A stretch of DNA of 64,000 bases. Origin: Schlegelella_A sp035995885 (GTDB taxonomy: Bacteria > Pseudomonadota > Gammaproteobacteria > Burkholderiales > Burkholderiaceae_C). The stretch lies in assembly GCA_035995885.1 (NCBI GenBank), contig DASYKC010000041.1, positions 1 to 64,000 of the forward strand. Direction: 5' to 3'. Below, one piece after another: positions 34,146-45,223 of this stretch. How positions within the stretch are numbered: position 1 is the stretch's first letter; each line of letters begins with the position of its first letter. The notes beneath the pieces are model-generated. The model searched no databases. It was not told the DNA's origin and was given only the letters and a program-made list of their open reading frames with translations. The position numbers were made by a program, and so were the translations under genes.

Positions 34146-35564
34146 TCAGAGCTGAAACGCCAGCCAGAGCAGCAGGCCTTCGGAGAGATCGCGCAGGAGG
34201 TTGGGCTCGGTCGGCTCGAAGCGAACGGCGCCGGCGCGCTCGCGCCCGATCCAGGCGGCGAAGCGGGCGATATCGGCCGGCTCGTAGAAGGCGACCATCA
34301 GCTCGTAGTTGAGGAAGAGGCTGCGCAGATCGAGGTTGGCCGAGCCGGCGAGGGCGAGCTGCTCGTCGATGACGACCACCTTGGCATGCAGCATGAAGGG
34401 CGTGAACCAGAGCCGCGCGCCGGCGGCGGCGAGGTCGCGCAGCGGCCGGTGGCGGGCGACGTCGGCGAGGCGGTGATTCGAGCGCCGCGGCAGGACGATG
34501 TCGACCTGCACGCCGCGCCGCGCCGCCAGGGTCAGCGCCATCAGCAGGGTCGCGTCGGGAATGAAGTAGGGCGTGACGGCGAGGATGCGCCGCTGCGCCA
34601 TGAAGGCGCCCGACAGCAGCAGGGCCTGCACGGTGTCGTCGGCCTGCTCGGGGCCGCTCGGCACGAGCTGCGCGAGCGACGCGTCGGGCGGCGCGACCCG
34701 GTACGGCGCCGGCACGAGGTGCGCGCCGCTGCCGCGGCGCGTCGCGTAGCGCCAGTCTTCCTCGAACTGCTCGGCGGCGCGGCCGGCGAGCTCGCCGCGC
34801 AGGTCGAAGCTGAGGTCGTGCCAGACCTCGCCGCCGCGCAGCGGGTCGCCTTCGAAGTACTCGGCGGCGAAGTTGCGGCCGCCGCACCAGAGCCGCGCCG
34901 CATCGGCGACGACCATCTTGCGATGGTTGCGCAGGTTGGCGCGGCCGCGCAGGATCGAGCGGAACGGCGGCACGAACTTGACGACCTCGATGCCCGAGCC
35001 GCGCAGCGACGGCATGTCGAGCCGGCCGGCGAGCCAGGCGCCGATGCCGTCGATCAGGAGGCGAACGCGAACGCCCTGCTCGGCCTTGTTGCGCAGCGCC
35101 GCGGCGATCTCGTCGCCGAGGCGGTCGCGGGCGAGGATGAAGGTGCAGACGTCGAGCGTCGCGGTCGCGCTCTCGATGACCTCGAGCACGGCGCGGCGCG
35201 CCTCGGCGCCGTCGGCGTGGATCTGCAGCGCCTCGTAGGGCGCGGCCGGAGCCAGGCCCATCGAGCGGCCGAGGCGACGCGCCCAGAGCGATGCAGCTTC
35301 GTCGTCGCCGGCGCCGGCCGGCGCGATCGGCGGCAGCAGCGCGGGCGCGTCGCGCATGAGGAGCTTGCGGCTGCCGAACAGCAGATAAAGCGGGATCGCG
35401 ACGTAGGGCAGCAGCGCCAGGGCGACGACCCAGGCGATCGCCGCCGACGGATCGCGCCGCTGCGGCAGCGCACGCGCGACGCCGACGTAGACGACCAGGC
35501 CGAGCGCGACGACGATCGCGTGCAGCGTCAGCAGGTAGCGATCGAAGAAGATGTCGAGCGTCAA
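34146..35564 (-). CDS. cls: Cardiolipin synthase / phospholipase D family protein
   Basis: The protein has 472 residues. Two N-terminal helices (about 8-30 and 40-60, ending PLYLLFGSRKLL) are followed by two PLD half-sites with HKD motifs: NHRKMVVAD in the first half and LHAKVVVIDEQLALAGSAN in the second. Cardiolipin synthase joins two phosphatidylglycerol molecules, or PG and PE, in the inner membrane. The frame has no early ATG; the only start giving the usual N-terminus is TTG 35564, which overlaps the stop of a 9-residue ORF (ATG 35590) as TTGA. Which cls type (A, B or C) is meant cannot be settled; the helices favour ClsA. Confidence 0.88.
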   Translation of the reverse strand: MTLDIFFDRYLLTLHAIVVALGLVVYVGVARALPQRRDPSAAIAWVVALALLPYVAIPLYLLFGSRKLLMRDAPALLPPIAPAGAGDDEAASLWARRLGRSMGLAPAAPYEALQIHADGAEARRAVLEVIESATATLDVCTFILARDRLGDEIAAALRNKAEQGVRVRLLIDGIGAWLAGRLDMPSLRGSGIEVVKFVPPFRSILRGRANLRNHRKMVVADAARLWCGGRNFAAEYFEGDPLRGGEVWHDLSFDLRGELAGRAAEQFEEDWRYATRRGSGAHLVPAPYRVAPPDASLAQLVPSGPEQADDTVQALLLSGAFMAQRRILAVTPYFIPDATLLMALTLAARRGVQVDIVLPRRSNHRLADVARHRPLRDLAAAGARLWFTPFMLHAKVVVIDEQLALAGSANLDLRSLFLNYELMVAFYEPADIARFAAWIGRERAGAVRFEPTEPNLLRDLSEGLLLWLAFQL

Positions 35565-35585
35565 CGCAGCGCCCGGCGATCGGCC

Positions 35586-35655
35586 GTCATCCTGAGCGGA
35601 GCGAAAGATCGCGGCAGCGGCGCACCTGGAGATCCTTCGCGTTGCTCAGGACGAC
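35586..35655. repeat. REP-like extragenic palindrome between atpC and cls
   Basis: Two 25-nt imperfect inverted arms, 35586-35610 and 35631-35655, share the core TCCTGAGC / GCTCAGGA and GATCCTTCGC. The same core recurs at 59118-59162, so this is a dispersed repeat family in the genome. It lies in the gap after atpC (minus strand) and before cls. In RNA it would form a long stem. Confidence 0.75.
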
Positions 35656-35676
35656 ATGGCGGCCGCGGCCGCCATG

Positions 35677-36093
35677 TCACTTGCCGCGGTACTTGCGCAA
35701 CGCCGCGATCTGCGCCGCCATCGCCGCGAACTCGCCCTGCGCCTTGGCGAAATCGATGTCGCTCTTGGCGCTCTTCATCGCTTCCTCGGCGGCGGCCTTG
35801 GCCTCGTTCGCCTTGGCCTCGTCGAGGTCCTTGCCGCGGATCGCGGTGTCGGCGAGCACCGTCACCGAGCCGGGCTGGATCTCGAGGATGCCGCCGGCGA
35901 CGAAGACGAATTCCTCCTCGTCGTTGTCGGCGCGCTGGATGCGCACCGCACCGGGCTTGATCCGCGTGATCAGCGGCGCGTGGCGCGGGTAGATGCCGAG
36001 CTCGCCCATCTCGCCCGGCAGGGCGACGAACTTGGCCTCGCCGGAGAAGATGCTCTCCTCGGCGGAAACGACGTCGACGTGGAGGGTGGCCAT
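35677..36093 (-). CDS. atpC: ATP synthase epsilon subunit
   Basis: This 138-residue protein is the last gene of the F1Fo operon. The N-terminal beta-barrel (about 1-85, with LHVDVVSAEESIFSGEA and GELGIYPRHAPLIT) is followed by a C-terminal helical hairpin (about 90-136), which can inhibit ATP hydrolysis. It sits in the central stalk with gamma. It begins 101 bp after atpD, a gap holding a GC-rich repeat; it has a modest GGAG ribosome site. Length is typical. Confidence 0.96.
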   Translation of the reverse strand: MATLHVDVVSAEESIFSGEAKFVALPGEMGELGIYPRHAPLITRIKPGAVRIQRADNDEEEFVFVAGGILEIQPGSVTVLADTAIRGKDLDEAKANEAKAAAEEAMKSAKSDIDFAKAQGEFAAMAAQIAALRKYRGK

Positions 36094-36150
36094 GACTCAG
36101 AACTCCATGCGAACGTGATCGGCCGGGCGCCGGGCCGCTCCCAAGCCCGG

Positions 36151-36194
36151 CCGCGCCCCCTCGGGGGGCGGTGAACGAAGTGAGCGTGGGGGCG
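36151..36194. repeat. GC-rich intergenic repeat between atpD and atpC
   Basis: The stretch contains an almost perfect hairpin (36153-36170, CGCCCCCTCGGGGGGCG type) and the phrase GAACGAAGTGAGCGTGGGGG. From memory, this phrase recurs widely between genes in Burkholderiales; only this copy is in the window. It lies inside the operon and may affect the level of the atpC message. Confidence 0.55.
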
Positions 36195-37619
<1,425 letters not shown>

Positions 37620-37672
37620 GTTCTGTGTTCCTTGCTTCAACTGATTCGTCAGACCGTGGATCGGCGGCGCCG

Positions 37673-38542
37673 CTAGACAGCGGCGGCACCGGCCACGATC
37701 TCCGAGAGTTCCTTGGTGATCGCCGCCTGCCGCGTCTTGTTGTAGACGAGCTTGAGCTCGCCGATCACGCTGCCGGCGTTGTCGGTCGCCGACTTCATCG
37801 CCACCATGCGCGCCGACTGCTCCGAGGCCATGTTCTCCGCGGTCGCCTGGTAGACGAGCGCCTCGATGTAGCGGACGAGGAGCTCGTCGATCACGACCTT
37901 GGCGTCGGGCTCGTAGATGTAGTCCCAGCCGTGCTTGCCTTCTTCCTTCTGCATCTGCTCGTCGGAGAGCGGCAGCAGTTGCTGGATTACCGGCTCCTGG
38001 CGCATCGTGTTGATGAAGCGCGTGTAGCAGAGGTAGACGGCCGAGAGCTGGCCGGCGGCGTAGGCGTCGAGCAGGACCTTGACCGGGCCGATCAGCTTTT
38101 CGAGCAGCGGCCGGTCGCCCAGGTGAGTGGCGTGCGAGACGACCTTGGCGCCGATCCGGTTCAGGAAACCGAGCCCCTTGTTGCCGATCGCGACCGCCTC
38201 GGCGCCGACGCCCAGGCCCTCGAGCTCCTTCAGCTTGATCGTCGTCGCCCGCAGGATGTTGGTGTTGAGGCCGCCGCAGAGGCCCTTGTCGGTCGTGACG
38301 ACGATGAAGCCGGCGACCTTCGCGCCCTCGTTGGCGACCATGAACGGATGCTTGTACTCGGGCGTCGCGTGCGAGAGGTTGGCCGCGAGGCTACGCACCC
38401 GCTCGGCGTACGGGCGCGCGGCGCGCATGCGCTCCTGCGCCTTTCTCATCTTCGAGGCGGCGACCATCTCCATCGCCTTGGTGATCTTCTTGGTGTTCTC
38501 GACACTCTTGATCTTGCCGCGGATCTCTTTGCCGGCTGCCAT
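37673..38542 (-). CDS. atpG: ATP synthase gamma subunit
   Basis: This 289-residue protein forms the rotating central shaft: two long helices at the ends (MAAGKEIRGKIKSVENTKKITKAMEMVAASKM and the C-terminal VYNKTRQAAITKELSEIV) around an alpha/beta domain with DKGLCGGLN. AAGGAA precedes the ATG. Located between atpA (33 bp) and atpD (53 bp), as in all proteobacterial atp operons. Confidence 0.97.
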   Translation of the reverse strand: MAAGKEIRGKIKSVENTKKITKAMEMVAASKMRKAQERMRAARPYAERVRSLAANLSHATPEYKHPFMVANEGAKVAGFIVVTTDKGLCGGLNTNILRATTIKLKELEGLGVGAEAVAIGNKGLGFLNRIGAKVVSHATHLGDRPLLEKLIGPVKVLLDAYAAGQLSAVYLCYTRFINTMRQEPVIQQLLPLSDEQMQKEEGKHGWDYIYEPDAKVVIDELLVRYIEALVYQATAENMASEQSARMVAMKSATDNAGSVIGELKLVYNKTRQAAITKELSEIVAGAAAV

Positions 38543-38575
38543 GGCTGTTCCTTGCTGCGGGTGCTGCCGAAGGCC

Positions 38576-40129
<1,554 letters not shown>

Positions 40130-40140
40130 AAGATGACAGC

Positions 40141-40157
40141 GGGCGGCGGAGCCGCCC
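40141..40157 (-). promoter_or_regulatory. RNA hairpin between atpH and atpA
   Basis: GGGCGGC at 40141-40147 and GCCGCCC at 40151-40157 form a 7-bp stem with a 3-nt loop, ending about 11 nt before the atpA start codon. In mRNA it may slow or shape ribosome access to atpA, which has no ribosome site. Confidence 0.45.
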
Positions 40158-40181
40158 TTAAGAGTAGGTGTTGAGGTTCAT
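40158..40181 (-). other. Mini-ORF MNLNTYS overlapping the atpH stop
   Basis: ATG at 40181-40179 overlaps the atpH stop TGA (40180-40178) as ATGA. The ORF reads MNLNTYS then TAA. Its first 11 nt are identical to the first 11 nt of atpA (ATGAACCTCAA), 52 nt downstream, so the junction looks like a small duplication that separated the coupled start from the rest of atpA. Real sequence, unclear use. Confidence 0.5.
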
Positions 40182-40723
40182 GCCGTCAGGGCCGCCTTCA
40201 TCTGCTCGAGCCGGGCGCGGATCGAGGTGTCGAGCACCTCGTCGCCGACGATGACGCGAACGCCGCCGATCAGCTCGGGGACGACGACGACGCTGGTCTC
40301 GAGCTTCTTGCCGAAGCGCCGCTCCATCGCCGAGGTGACGTCGGCGACCTGGGTCGCGTCGATCGGGAAGGCGCTTTCGATCGTCGCGTGCGAGACGCCG
40401 CTGCGGGCATCGACGAGCGCCTGGAACTGCGCCGCGATCTCGGGCAGTGCAGCGAGCCGGCCGTTCTCGATCACGGTGCGCAGCAGGTTCTTGGCCTTGT
40501 CGCTCAGCGGTGCGCCCGCCGGCGTGCGGGCGACGCCGGCGATCAGCTCGAAGACCTGGTCGGCGTCGACCTTCGGGTTGTCGGCGATATCGTGCATCAG
40601 CGGATCGGCGGCGACCTCGGCGAGGACGCGGACCTCCGCGGCGAGCGCGGCAGCGTCGCCGTTCGCGGCGGCCTTCAGCAAGGCCTCGGCGTACGGTCGG
40701 GCGATGGTGGCGAGCTCGGCCAT
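40178..40723 (-). CDS. atpH: ATP synthase delta subunit
   Basis: This 181-residue protein links F1 to the peripheral stalk. The N-terminal six-helix bundle starts MAELATIARPYAEALLKAA and the C-terminal part has ELIGGVRVIVGDEVLDTSIRARLEQM, both family hallmarks. It lies 15 bp after atpF and is followed by a 48-bp spacer before atpA. Length is normal. Confidence 0.96.
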   Translation of the reverse strand: MAELATIARPYAEALLKAAANGDAAALAAEVRVLAEVAADPLMHDIADNPKVDADQVFELIAGVARTPAGAPLSDKAKNLLRTVIENGRLAALPEIAAQFQALVDARSGVSHATIESAFPIDATQVADVTSAMERRFGKKLETSVVVVPELIGGVRVIVGDEVLDTSIRARLEQMKAALTA

Positions 40724-40738
40724 GTCAGGGGAGGCCCT

Positions 40739-41209
40739 TCAAAGCTGCGCCTTGAGCTGCGCGAGCAGGTCGGCGTGCGTGCGCGCATCGACCTCGCGCC
40801 GCAGGATCTGCTCGGCACCGCGCACGGCGAGGGCGGCGACCTGCTCGCGCAGGGCCTCGCGCGCCTTCGCCGCTTCCTGCTCGGCTTCGGCGCGGGCGGC
40901 GGCGACGATCTTGCTGCCCTCTTCGCTGGCGCGCGACTTGGCTTCCTCGATCATCGACTGCGCCAGGCGCTCGGCGTCGGCGAGGCGCTGCGCCGCGTCG
41001 GTGCGCGCCGACGACAGCTCCGCCTCGATGCGCTTGTTCGCGATCGCCAGCTCCGCCTTGGCCTTGTCGGCGGCCGAGAGGCCTTCGCGGATCTTCGCGG
41101 CCCGCTCGTCGAGCGCGGCGGCGATCGGCGGCCAGACCATTTTCATCGTGAACCAGACCAGAAGCAGGAACACGATCAACTGGATGATCAGGGTGGAGGT
41201 GATGCTCAC
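40739..41209 (-). CDS. atpF: ATP synthase b subunit
   Basis: The 156-residue protein has one N-terminal membrane helix (about 5-24, TLIIQLIVFLLLVWFTMKM) and a long coiled coil rich in Ala, Glu and Lys that forms the peripheral stalk as a dimer. Start is GTG at 41209 with a GAGGT ribosome site. It lies 58 bp after atpE. Only one b gene is present, as expected for beta-proteobacteria. Confidence 0.96.
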   Translation of the reverse strand: MSITSTLIIQLIVFLLLVWFTMKMVWPPIAAALDERAAKIREGLSAADKAKAELAIANKRIEAELSSARTDAAQRLADAERLAQSMIEEAKSRASEEGSKIVAAARAEAEQEAAKAREALREQVAALAVRGAEQILRREVDARTHADLLAQLKAQL

Positions 41210-41267
41210 GTCGAGACCTCGGCGGGATGATGATCGTGGTCGGTACCGGTGCGGCCGGACCCGGCGA

Positions 41268-41531
41268 TCACTTGGGCAGGTTGGCCAGCTGGGCGAGGAA
41301 CGGGTTCGCCGTCGTGTACCAGAGGGCGATGCCGGTGCCGATGATGAACGATGCGTCGATCAGGCCGAGCAGCAGGAAGACCTTGGTCTGCAGCACGCCC
41401 ATCAGCTCGGGCTGGCGCGCCGCCGATTCGAGGTACTTGCTGCCCATGATGCCGACGCCGACGCAGGCGCCGAGCGCGCCGAGACCGATGATGAGGCCGG
41501 CAGCGACCGCGACGAGACCGATGAGTTCCAT
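41268..41531 (-). CDS. atpE: ATP synthase c subunit (rotor ring)
   Basis: This 87-residue hairpin has two membrane helices around a polar loop ARQPE. The proton-carrying carboxylate is Asp59 in LLLGLIDASFIIG; the absence of the Glu/Gln/Ser sodium set suggests proton coupling. The glycine-rich first helix (GLIIGLGALGACVGVGIMG) is typical. It lies 60 bp after atpB. Confidence 0.97.
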   Translation of the reverse strand: MELIGLVAVAAGLIIGLGALGACVGVGIMGSKYLESAARQPELMGVLQTKVFLLLGLIDASFIIGTGIALWYTTANPFLAQLANLPK

Positions 41532-41591
41532 GATGACTCCAGAGTTTTGTTGAGAGTGGAAAGGAAAGAGGTGCGCTGGTCGCCGGGGCGG

Positions 41592-42488
41592 TCAGTGCGA
41601 GTCGTGCGCCTGGCCGATGTACACCAGGGTCAGCATCATGAACACGAACGCCTGCAGCGTGATGATCAGGATGTGGAAGATGGCCCAGCCCAGGCCGGCG
41701 ACGATGTGCAGCGCCGCCAGGGTGAGGCCGGCCGCCGACAGCGTGAAGGCGCCGCCGAGCAACGCGATCAGCAGGAAGATCAGCTCGCCCGCGTACATGT
41801 TGCCGAACAACCGCATGCCATGCGAGACGGTCTTCGAGACGAACTCGACCAGCTGCATCGCCACGTTGGCGACCGAGAGCAGGATGAAGCCGATCCAGCT
41901 GAGCGGGTTGGCGCCGACCTTGACGGTGCCGAACGGCGCCGTGTAGAGCTCGTGCAGGAAGCCGCCGAGCCCCTTGATCTTGACGCTGTAGAAGAGCGAC
42001 AGGATGAGGACGCCGACCGAGAGCGCCATCGTGATCGAGAGATCGGCGGTCGGCACGACGCGCAGGTAGGCGTGCTCCGGGTCGTGGCCGGTCAGGGCGT
42101 ACAGCTTGGCCCAGATCCACGGCAGGATGTCGACCGGCAGCAGGTCCATCGCGTTCAGCAGGAAGATCCAGACGAAGACGACGAGCGCGAGCGGCGCGAC
42201 CATCTTGCGGCTCGTCGCGTTGTGGACGATGCCCTTGGCTTCGTTGTCGACGAGCTCGAACAGGATCTCGACCGCCGCCTGGAATCGGCCCGGAACGCCC
42301 GACGTCGCCTTGCGCGCGGCGCGCCACAGCAGCCAGCAGCCGAGCGCGCCCATCAACGCCGAAAACAAGACCGAGTCGAAGTTGATGACCGAGAAGTCGA
42401 CCAGCCCCTTCGGCTTGCCGGTGCCGAGGTGGGTCAGGTGGTGAATGATGTATTCACCGGGGGTCAGGGCATGCTCTTCTGCGGCCAT
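41592..42488 (-). CDS. atpB: ATP synthase a subunit
   Basis: The 298-residue membrane protein forms the two proton half-channels against the c-ring. The essential arginine is in SHGMRLFGNMYAGELIF, and the N-terminal part has GEYIIHHLTHLG followed by DSVLFSALMG. About five to six helices are visible. It follows atpI by 15 bp. Confidence 0.97.
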   Translation of the reverse strand: MAAEEHALTPGEYIIHHLTHLGTGKPKGLVDFSVINFDSVLFSALMGALGCWLLWRAARKATSGVPGRFQAAVEILFELVDNEAKGIVHNATSRKMVAPLALVVFVWIFLLNAMDLLPVDILPWIWAKLYALTGHDPEHAYLRVVPTADLSITMALSVGVLILSLFYSVKIKGLGGFLHELYTAPFGTVKVGANPLSWIGFILLSVANVAMQLVEFVSKTVSHGMRLFGNMYAGELIFLLIALLGGAFTLSAAGLTLAALHIVAGLGWAIFHILIITLQAFVFMMLTLVYIGQAHDSH

Positions 42489-42503
42489 CTTTCTTGTCCA
42501 GGT

Positions 42504-43049
42504 CTAGCGTTCCGCGATCCCGTTCGTGGCGCCGAGCGCGGGCACGCGCCAGAGCAGCGCGAACCAGTACGACTGCATGCAGAGCACCATCGATGCCAGC
42601 AGCGCCGGCCAGACGAGGCCGGGAACGATGCGCGCCGCCAGCACCAGCATGGCGACCGAGGCCGCCATTTTCACGAACCCCCACCCCATCATGCTCACCG
42701 CGCTCACGACCGGCGAGAGCGACGACAGGCGGCTGGTCGCGCCGCGCGCCATCAGGGCGCCCGGAACGACGACGACCGCCGCGCCGTAGGCCGCCGAGAC
42801 GGCGCCGATCGTTCCCGCGACGAGCCAGGCGATCACCACCGCGACCGCACCGAGCGCGAGCTGCGCCGCGATCACGCGCCAGGGCGAGAGCGCCGGGTGG
42901 TCGCGGCGAAAAGCTTCCGCCTCGCTGCGCGTCATCGGCTTGGCGGCGGGCTGATCGGCCTCGTCGTCGAAGCCCGGCCGCGAAGGCGCGCGCCCGTCGC
43001 CGCGGATCACCGCGTCGAAGGAGGGGCGCGGCAGGGCGACTTTCAGCAC
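42504..43049 (-). CDS. atpI: ATP synthase subunit I (AtpI), N-terminally extended
   Basis: This protein has four membrane helices (about 55-180), including QLALGAVAVVIAWLV and a final MQSYWFALLWR; it helps assembly of the c-ring and may take up magnesium. At 181 residues it is longer than usual (about 125) because of a polar N-terminal 45-residue part. The GTG start at 43049 is only 8 nt after a perfect TATAAT, so the mRNA would be almost leaderless; a shorter protein from ATG at residue 39 (MTRSEAEAFRRDHP) is possible. It heads the atp operon. Confidence 0.85.
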   Translation of the reverse strand: MLKVALPRPSFDAVIRGDGRAPSRPGFDDEADQPAAKPMTRSEAEAFRRDHPALSPWRVIAAQLALGAVAVVIAWLVAGTIGAVSAAYGAAVVVVPGALMARGATSRLSSLSPVVSAVSMMGWGFVKMAASVAMLVLAARIVPGLVWPALLASMVLCMQSYWFALLWRVPALGATNGIAER

Positions 43050-43057
43050 AGCCCAAG

Positions 43058-43063
43058 ATTATA
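43058..43063 (-). promoter_or_regulatory. Consensus minus-10 TATAAT for the atp operon
   Basis: The minus strand reads TATAAT, then CTTGGGCT, then GTG of atpI. No good minus-35 is present (a weak GTGTCG lies about 19 bp upstream). The predicted transcription start falls at about 43051, two bases before the GTG. Confidence 0.6.
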
Positions 43064-43167
43064 CGTATGAACCCGCACGCGCCGACACGCGCCGGCGCAG
43101 CGGCAGCGCTTGGGCGCGGCGTCGGCAACGACGCCGGCGAGCATGCCATGATCGCTCCGGATCGCCG

Positions 43168-44295
43168 ATGCCGCATGCCTTCTTTCGTCTCGCCAGGATC
43201 GCCGCCATCGTCGTCGTCGTCGTGGTCGTCGCAGCCGGAGCGCCGACGGCGATGAGGGCGAGCGATCCGCCGGCGGTCGTCGTGCCCGCCCATCACCGCG
43301 GCGACCGCTTCCAGAACAACTACGTCGAGTTCGAGCCGAAGGGCCTCGGCGCCCTGCTGAAGTGGCGCATCGAGGCGGCGCGCGCCGGCGTGCCGAAGCC
43401 GCCCCGGCAGGAGACGCCGCGCATCGCCGCCGACCTCGCGTTCCTGCGCGCCAACGCCGGCGCCGGCGCGGCGATGGTGCCTGCGGTGACGTGGATCGGC
43501 CACGCCAGCACGCTGATCCAGGCCGGTGGCAGCAATGTCCTCACCGACCCGATCTTTTCCGAGCGCGCGTCGCCGTTCGGCTTCGTCGGTCCGAAGCGCC
43601 ACCTGGCGCCGGGCGTGACGCTCGCCGACCTGCCGCACATCGACGCCGTGCTCGTCTCGCACAACCACTACGACCATCTCGACGAGGCGAGCGTCAAGGC
43701 GCTCGCCGGCCAGGCCGGCGGGCCGCCGCTCTTCGTCGTGCCGCTCGGCGTCAAGGCCTGGCTCGCCGGCATCGGCATCGCCAATGCGGTCGAGCTCGAC
43801 TGGTGGCAGAGCGCGCAGGTCGACGCGGTCGAGATCGTCTTCACGCCCGCGCAGCACTGGTCGGGACGCTCGCTCGGCGACCGGATGGAGACGCTCTGGG
43901 GCGGCTATGCGATCTTCGCGCCCGACTTCCAGGCCTTCTTCGCCGGCGACACCGCGTACTCGAAGGATTTCGCCGACATCCACGCCCGCTTCGCCGCGCG
44001 CCACGGCGCCGGCCGCGGCTTCGACGTCGCGCTGATCCCGATCGGCGCCTACGAGCCGCGCTGGTTCATGAGCGCGCAGCACGTCGATCCGGCCGAAGCG
44101 GTGCAGATCCATCGCGATCTCGGCGCCGAGCGCTCGATCGGCATCCACTGGGGCACGTTCCAGCTCACCGACGAGCCGCTCGACGAGCCGCCGCAGGCGC
44201 TCGCCCGCGCCGCCCGCGAGGCCGGCCTCGGCGACGACGCCTTCACCGTGATGGCGGTCGGCGCGACGCGACGCTTCGCAGCGCGCCCACCCTAG
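43168..44295 (+). CDS. MBL-fold metal-dependent hydrolase, exported (NAPE-PLD-like)
   Basis: The 375-residue protein has an N-terminal signal or anchor (about 1-31, AIVVVVVVVAAGAPTAM) and a metallo-beta-lactamase domain. The metal motif is HNHYDHLD, with further ligands in FFAGDTAYSKDF and GIHWGTFQLTDEP. The pattern ITWIGHAST-type strand (VTWIGHASTLIQAGG) and SERASPFGFVGPKR place it with N-acyl-phosphatidylethanolamine phospholipase D-like proteins. The substrate is probably a phospholipid or acyl amide, acted on in the periplasm; this is inference. It is divergent from the atp operon. Confidence 0.87.
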   Translation: MPHAFFRLARIAAIVVVVVVVAAGAPTAMRASDPPAVVVPAHHRGDRFQNNYVEFEPKGLGALLKWRIEAARAGVPKPPRQETPRIAADLAFLRANAGAGAAMVPAVTWIGHASTLIQAGGSNVLTDPIFSERASPFGFVGPKRHLAPGVTLADLPHIDAVLVSHNHYDHLDEASVKALAGQAGGPPLFVVPLGVKAWLAGIGIANAVELDWWQSAQVDAVEIVFTPAQHWSGRSLGDRMETLWGGYAIFAPDFQAFFAGDTAYSKDFADIHARFAARHGAGRGFDVALIPIGAYEPRWFMSAQHVDPAEAVQIHRDLGAERSIGIHWGTFQLTDEPLDEPPQALARAAREAGLGDDAFTVMAVGATRRFAARPP

Positions 44296-44301
44296 GCCGC
44301 G

Positions 44302-44332
44302 GCGATCGCGGCGCCGACGTCGCCGCGATCGC
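44302..44332. terminator. Bidirectional hairpin between convergent genes
   Basis: A perfect 12-bp inverted repeat, GCGATCGCGGCG at 44302-44313 and its complement at 44321-44332, with a 7-nt loop, fills the whole 37-bp gap between the stops of the MBL gene and the aldose epimerase gene. There is no T-run on either side, so it is a terminator-like or 3'-end-protecting structure. Confidence 0.5.
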
Positions 44333-45223
44333 TCAGAGCACGCCGACGTCCAGCCGCAGCCAGGCGTCGAGCGTCGCGCCCGGGGCGAGCGCGACCAGGC
44401 CGTGCAGCGCCGGCTCGGCCATGTGGATCGCGTTGCTGACGTGGCTCACCGGCTCGACGCAGAAGTAGTCGCGCTCGGGCGGCGTGTAGACGACGAGGTA
44501 GGGCAGCGACGACGCGAGCTGGAGCGAGAAGCGCTCGTCGCGGATCCGCGCCGGGCCGCGCCAGCCCTCGAAGCAGTTGTCGAAGTCGAGGTGCGAGAGA
44601 TCGCTGTCGATGCCGTGCTGCGCGACCTTGCGCGTCGGCAGCAGCGTCGCGTCGGCGTCCCAGCGGTCCGAGAGCTCGATGTGCATCCGGCTGCGCGCCC
44701 GCTTGACGAAGTACGGATGCCAGCCGAAGCCGGCCGGCTGCTCGGCGTCGTCGTCGTTGGTGAGCTGCAGGCGAGCGCTGAACGACGCCGCGTTGAGCGC
44801 GAAGTACTGGCGCGCCGTGAACGCGAACGGCCAGTCGGCGTCGGCCGTGTGGCGCAGCTCGAGGACGAGCTCGAGCGCGCTCGACGAGGCGATCCGCCAC
44901 GGCCGCTGCCAGCCGAGGCCGTGCAGCGAATGCGGCGAGCCGGCGACGTTGGCGCGCGTCTCGTGGTCGCGGCCGCGCCAGCGGAAGCGCCGGTAGCCGA
45001 GCCGGTTCGAGTACGGCACGAGCGGGAACATCGCCGACGCGTGCGCCGAGGCGAGCTGCGCCGGCTCGGTCGAGCGCAGGATCGGCGTGTCGCCGTGCCA
45101 GAGGCCGGCGACCGCGCCGCCGAGGTCGGCGCGAACGGCGAGGCGGAGCGCGCCGGCGTGCAGCTCGAAAGGCGCTGCGGCCGCGGCCGCGGTGCTCGCG
45201 CCGGGCTCGACGACATCGGTCAT
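44333..45223 (-). CDS. Aldose 1-epimerase family protein
   Basis: This 296-residue galactose-mutarotase-like enzyme has the expected catalytic residues: His in SLHGLGWQRPW, His in GFGWHPYF and Glu in YFCVEPVSHVSNAI. It interconverts alpha and beta anomers of aldoses. The start ATG 45223 overlaps the stop of the upstream GNAT gene (ATGA) and has a GGAG site. Substrate (glucose, galactose or a phosphosugar) is not clear from sequence, and no sugar pathway genes adjoin it. Confidence 0.88.
   Translation of the reverse strand: MTDVVEPGASTAAAAAAPFELHAGALRLAVRADLGGAVAGLWHGDTPILRSTEPAQLASAHASAMFPLVPYSNRLGYRRFRWRGRDHETRANVAGSPHSLHGLGWQRPWRIASSSALELVLELRHTADADWPFAFTARQYFALNAASFSARLQLTNDDDAEQPAGFGWHPYFVKRARSRMHIELSDRWDADATLLPTRKVAQHGIDSDLSHLDFDNCFEGWRGPARIRDERFSLQLASSLPYLVVYTPPERDYFCVEPVSHVSNAIHMAEPALHGLVALAPGATLDAWLRLDVGVL

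Noticed and set aside
35561..35590. A 9-residue leader ORF before cls ending on its TTG start
   Set aside because: Its ATG lies inside a REP-like arm, so the overlap may be chance. Not listed as a gene.
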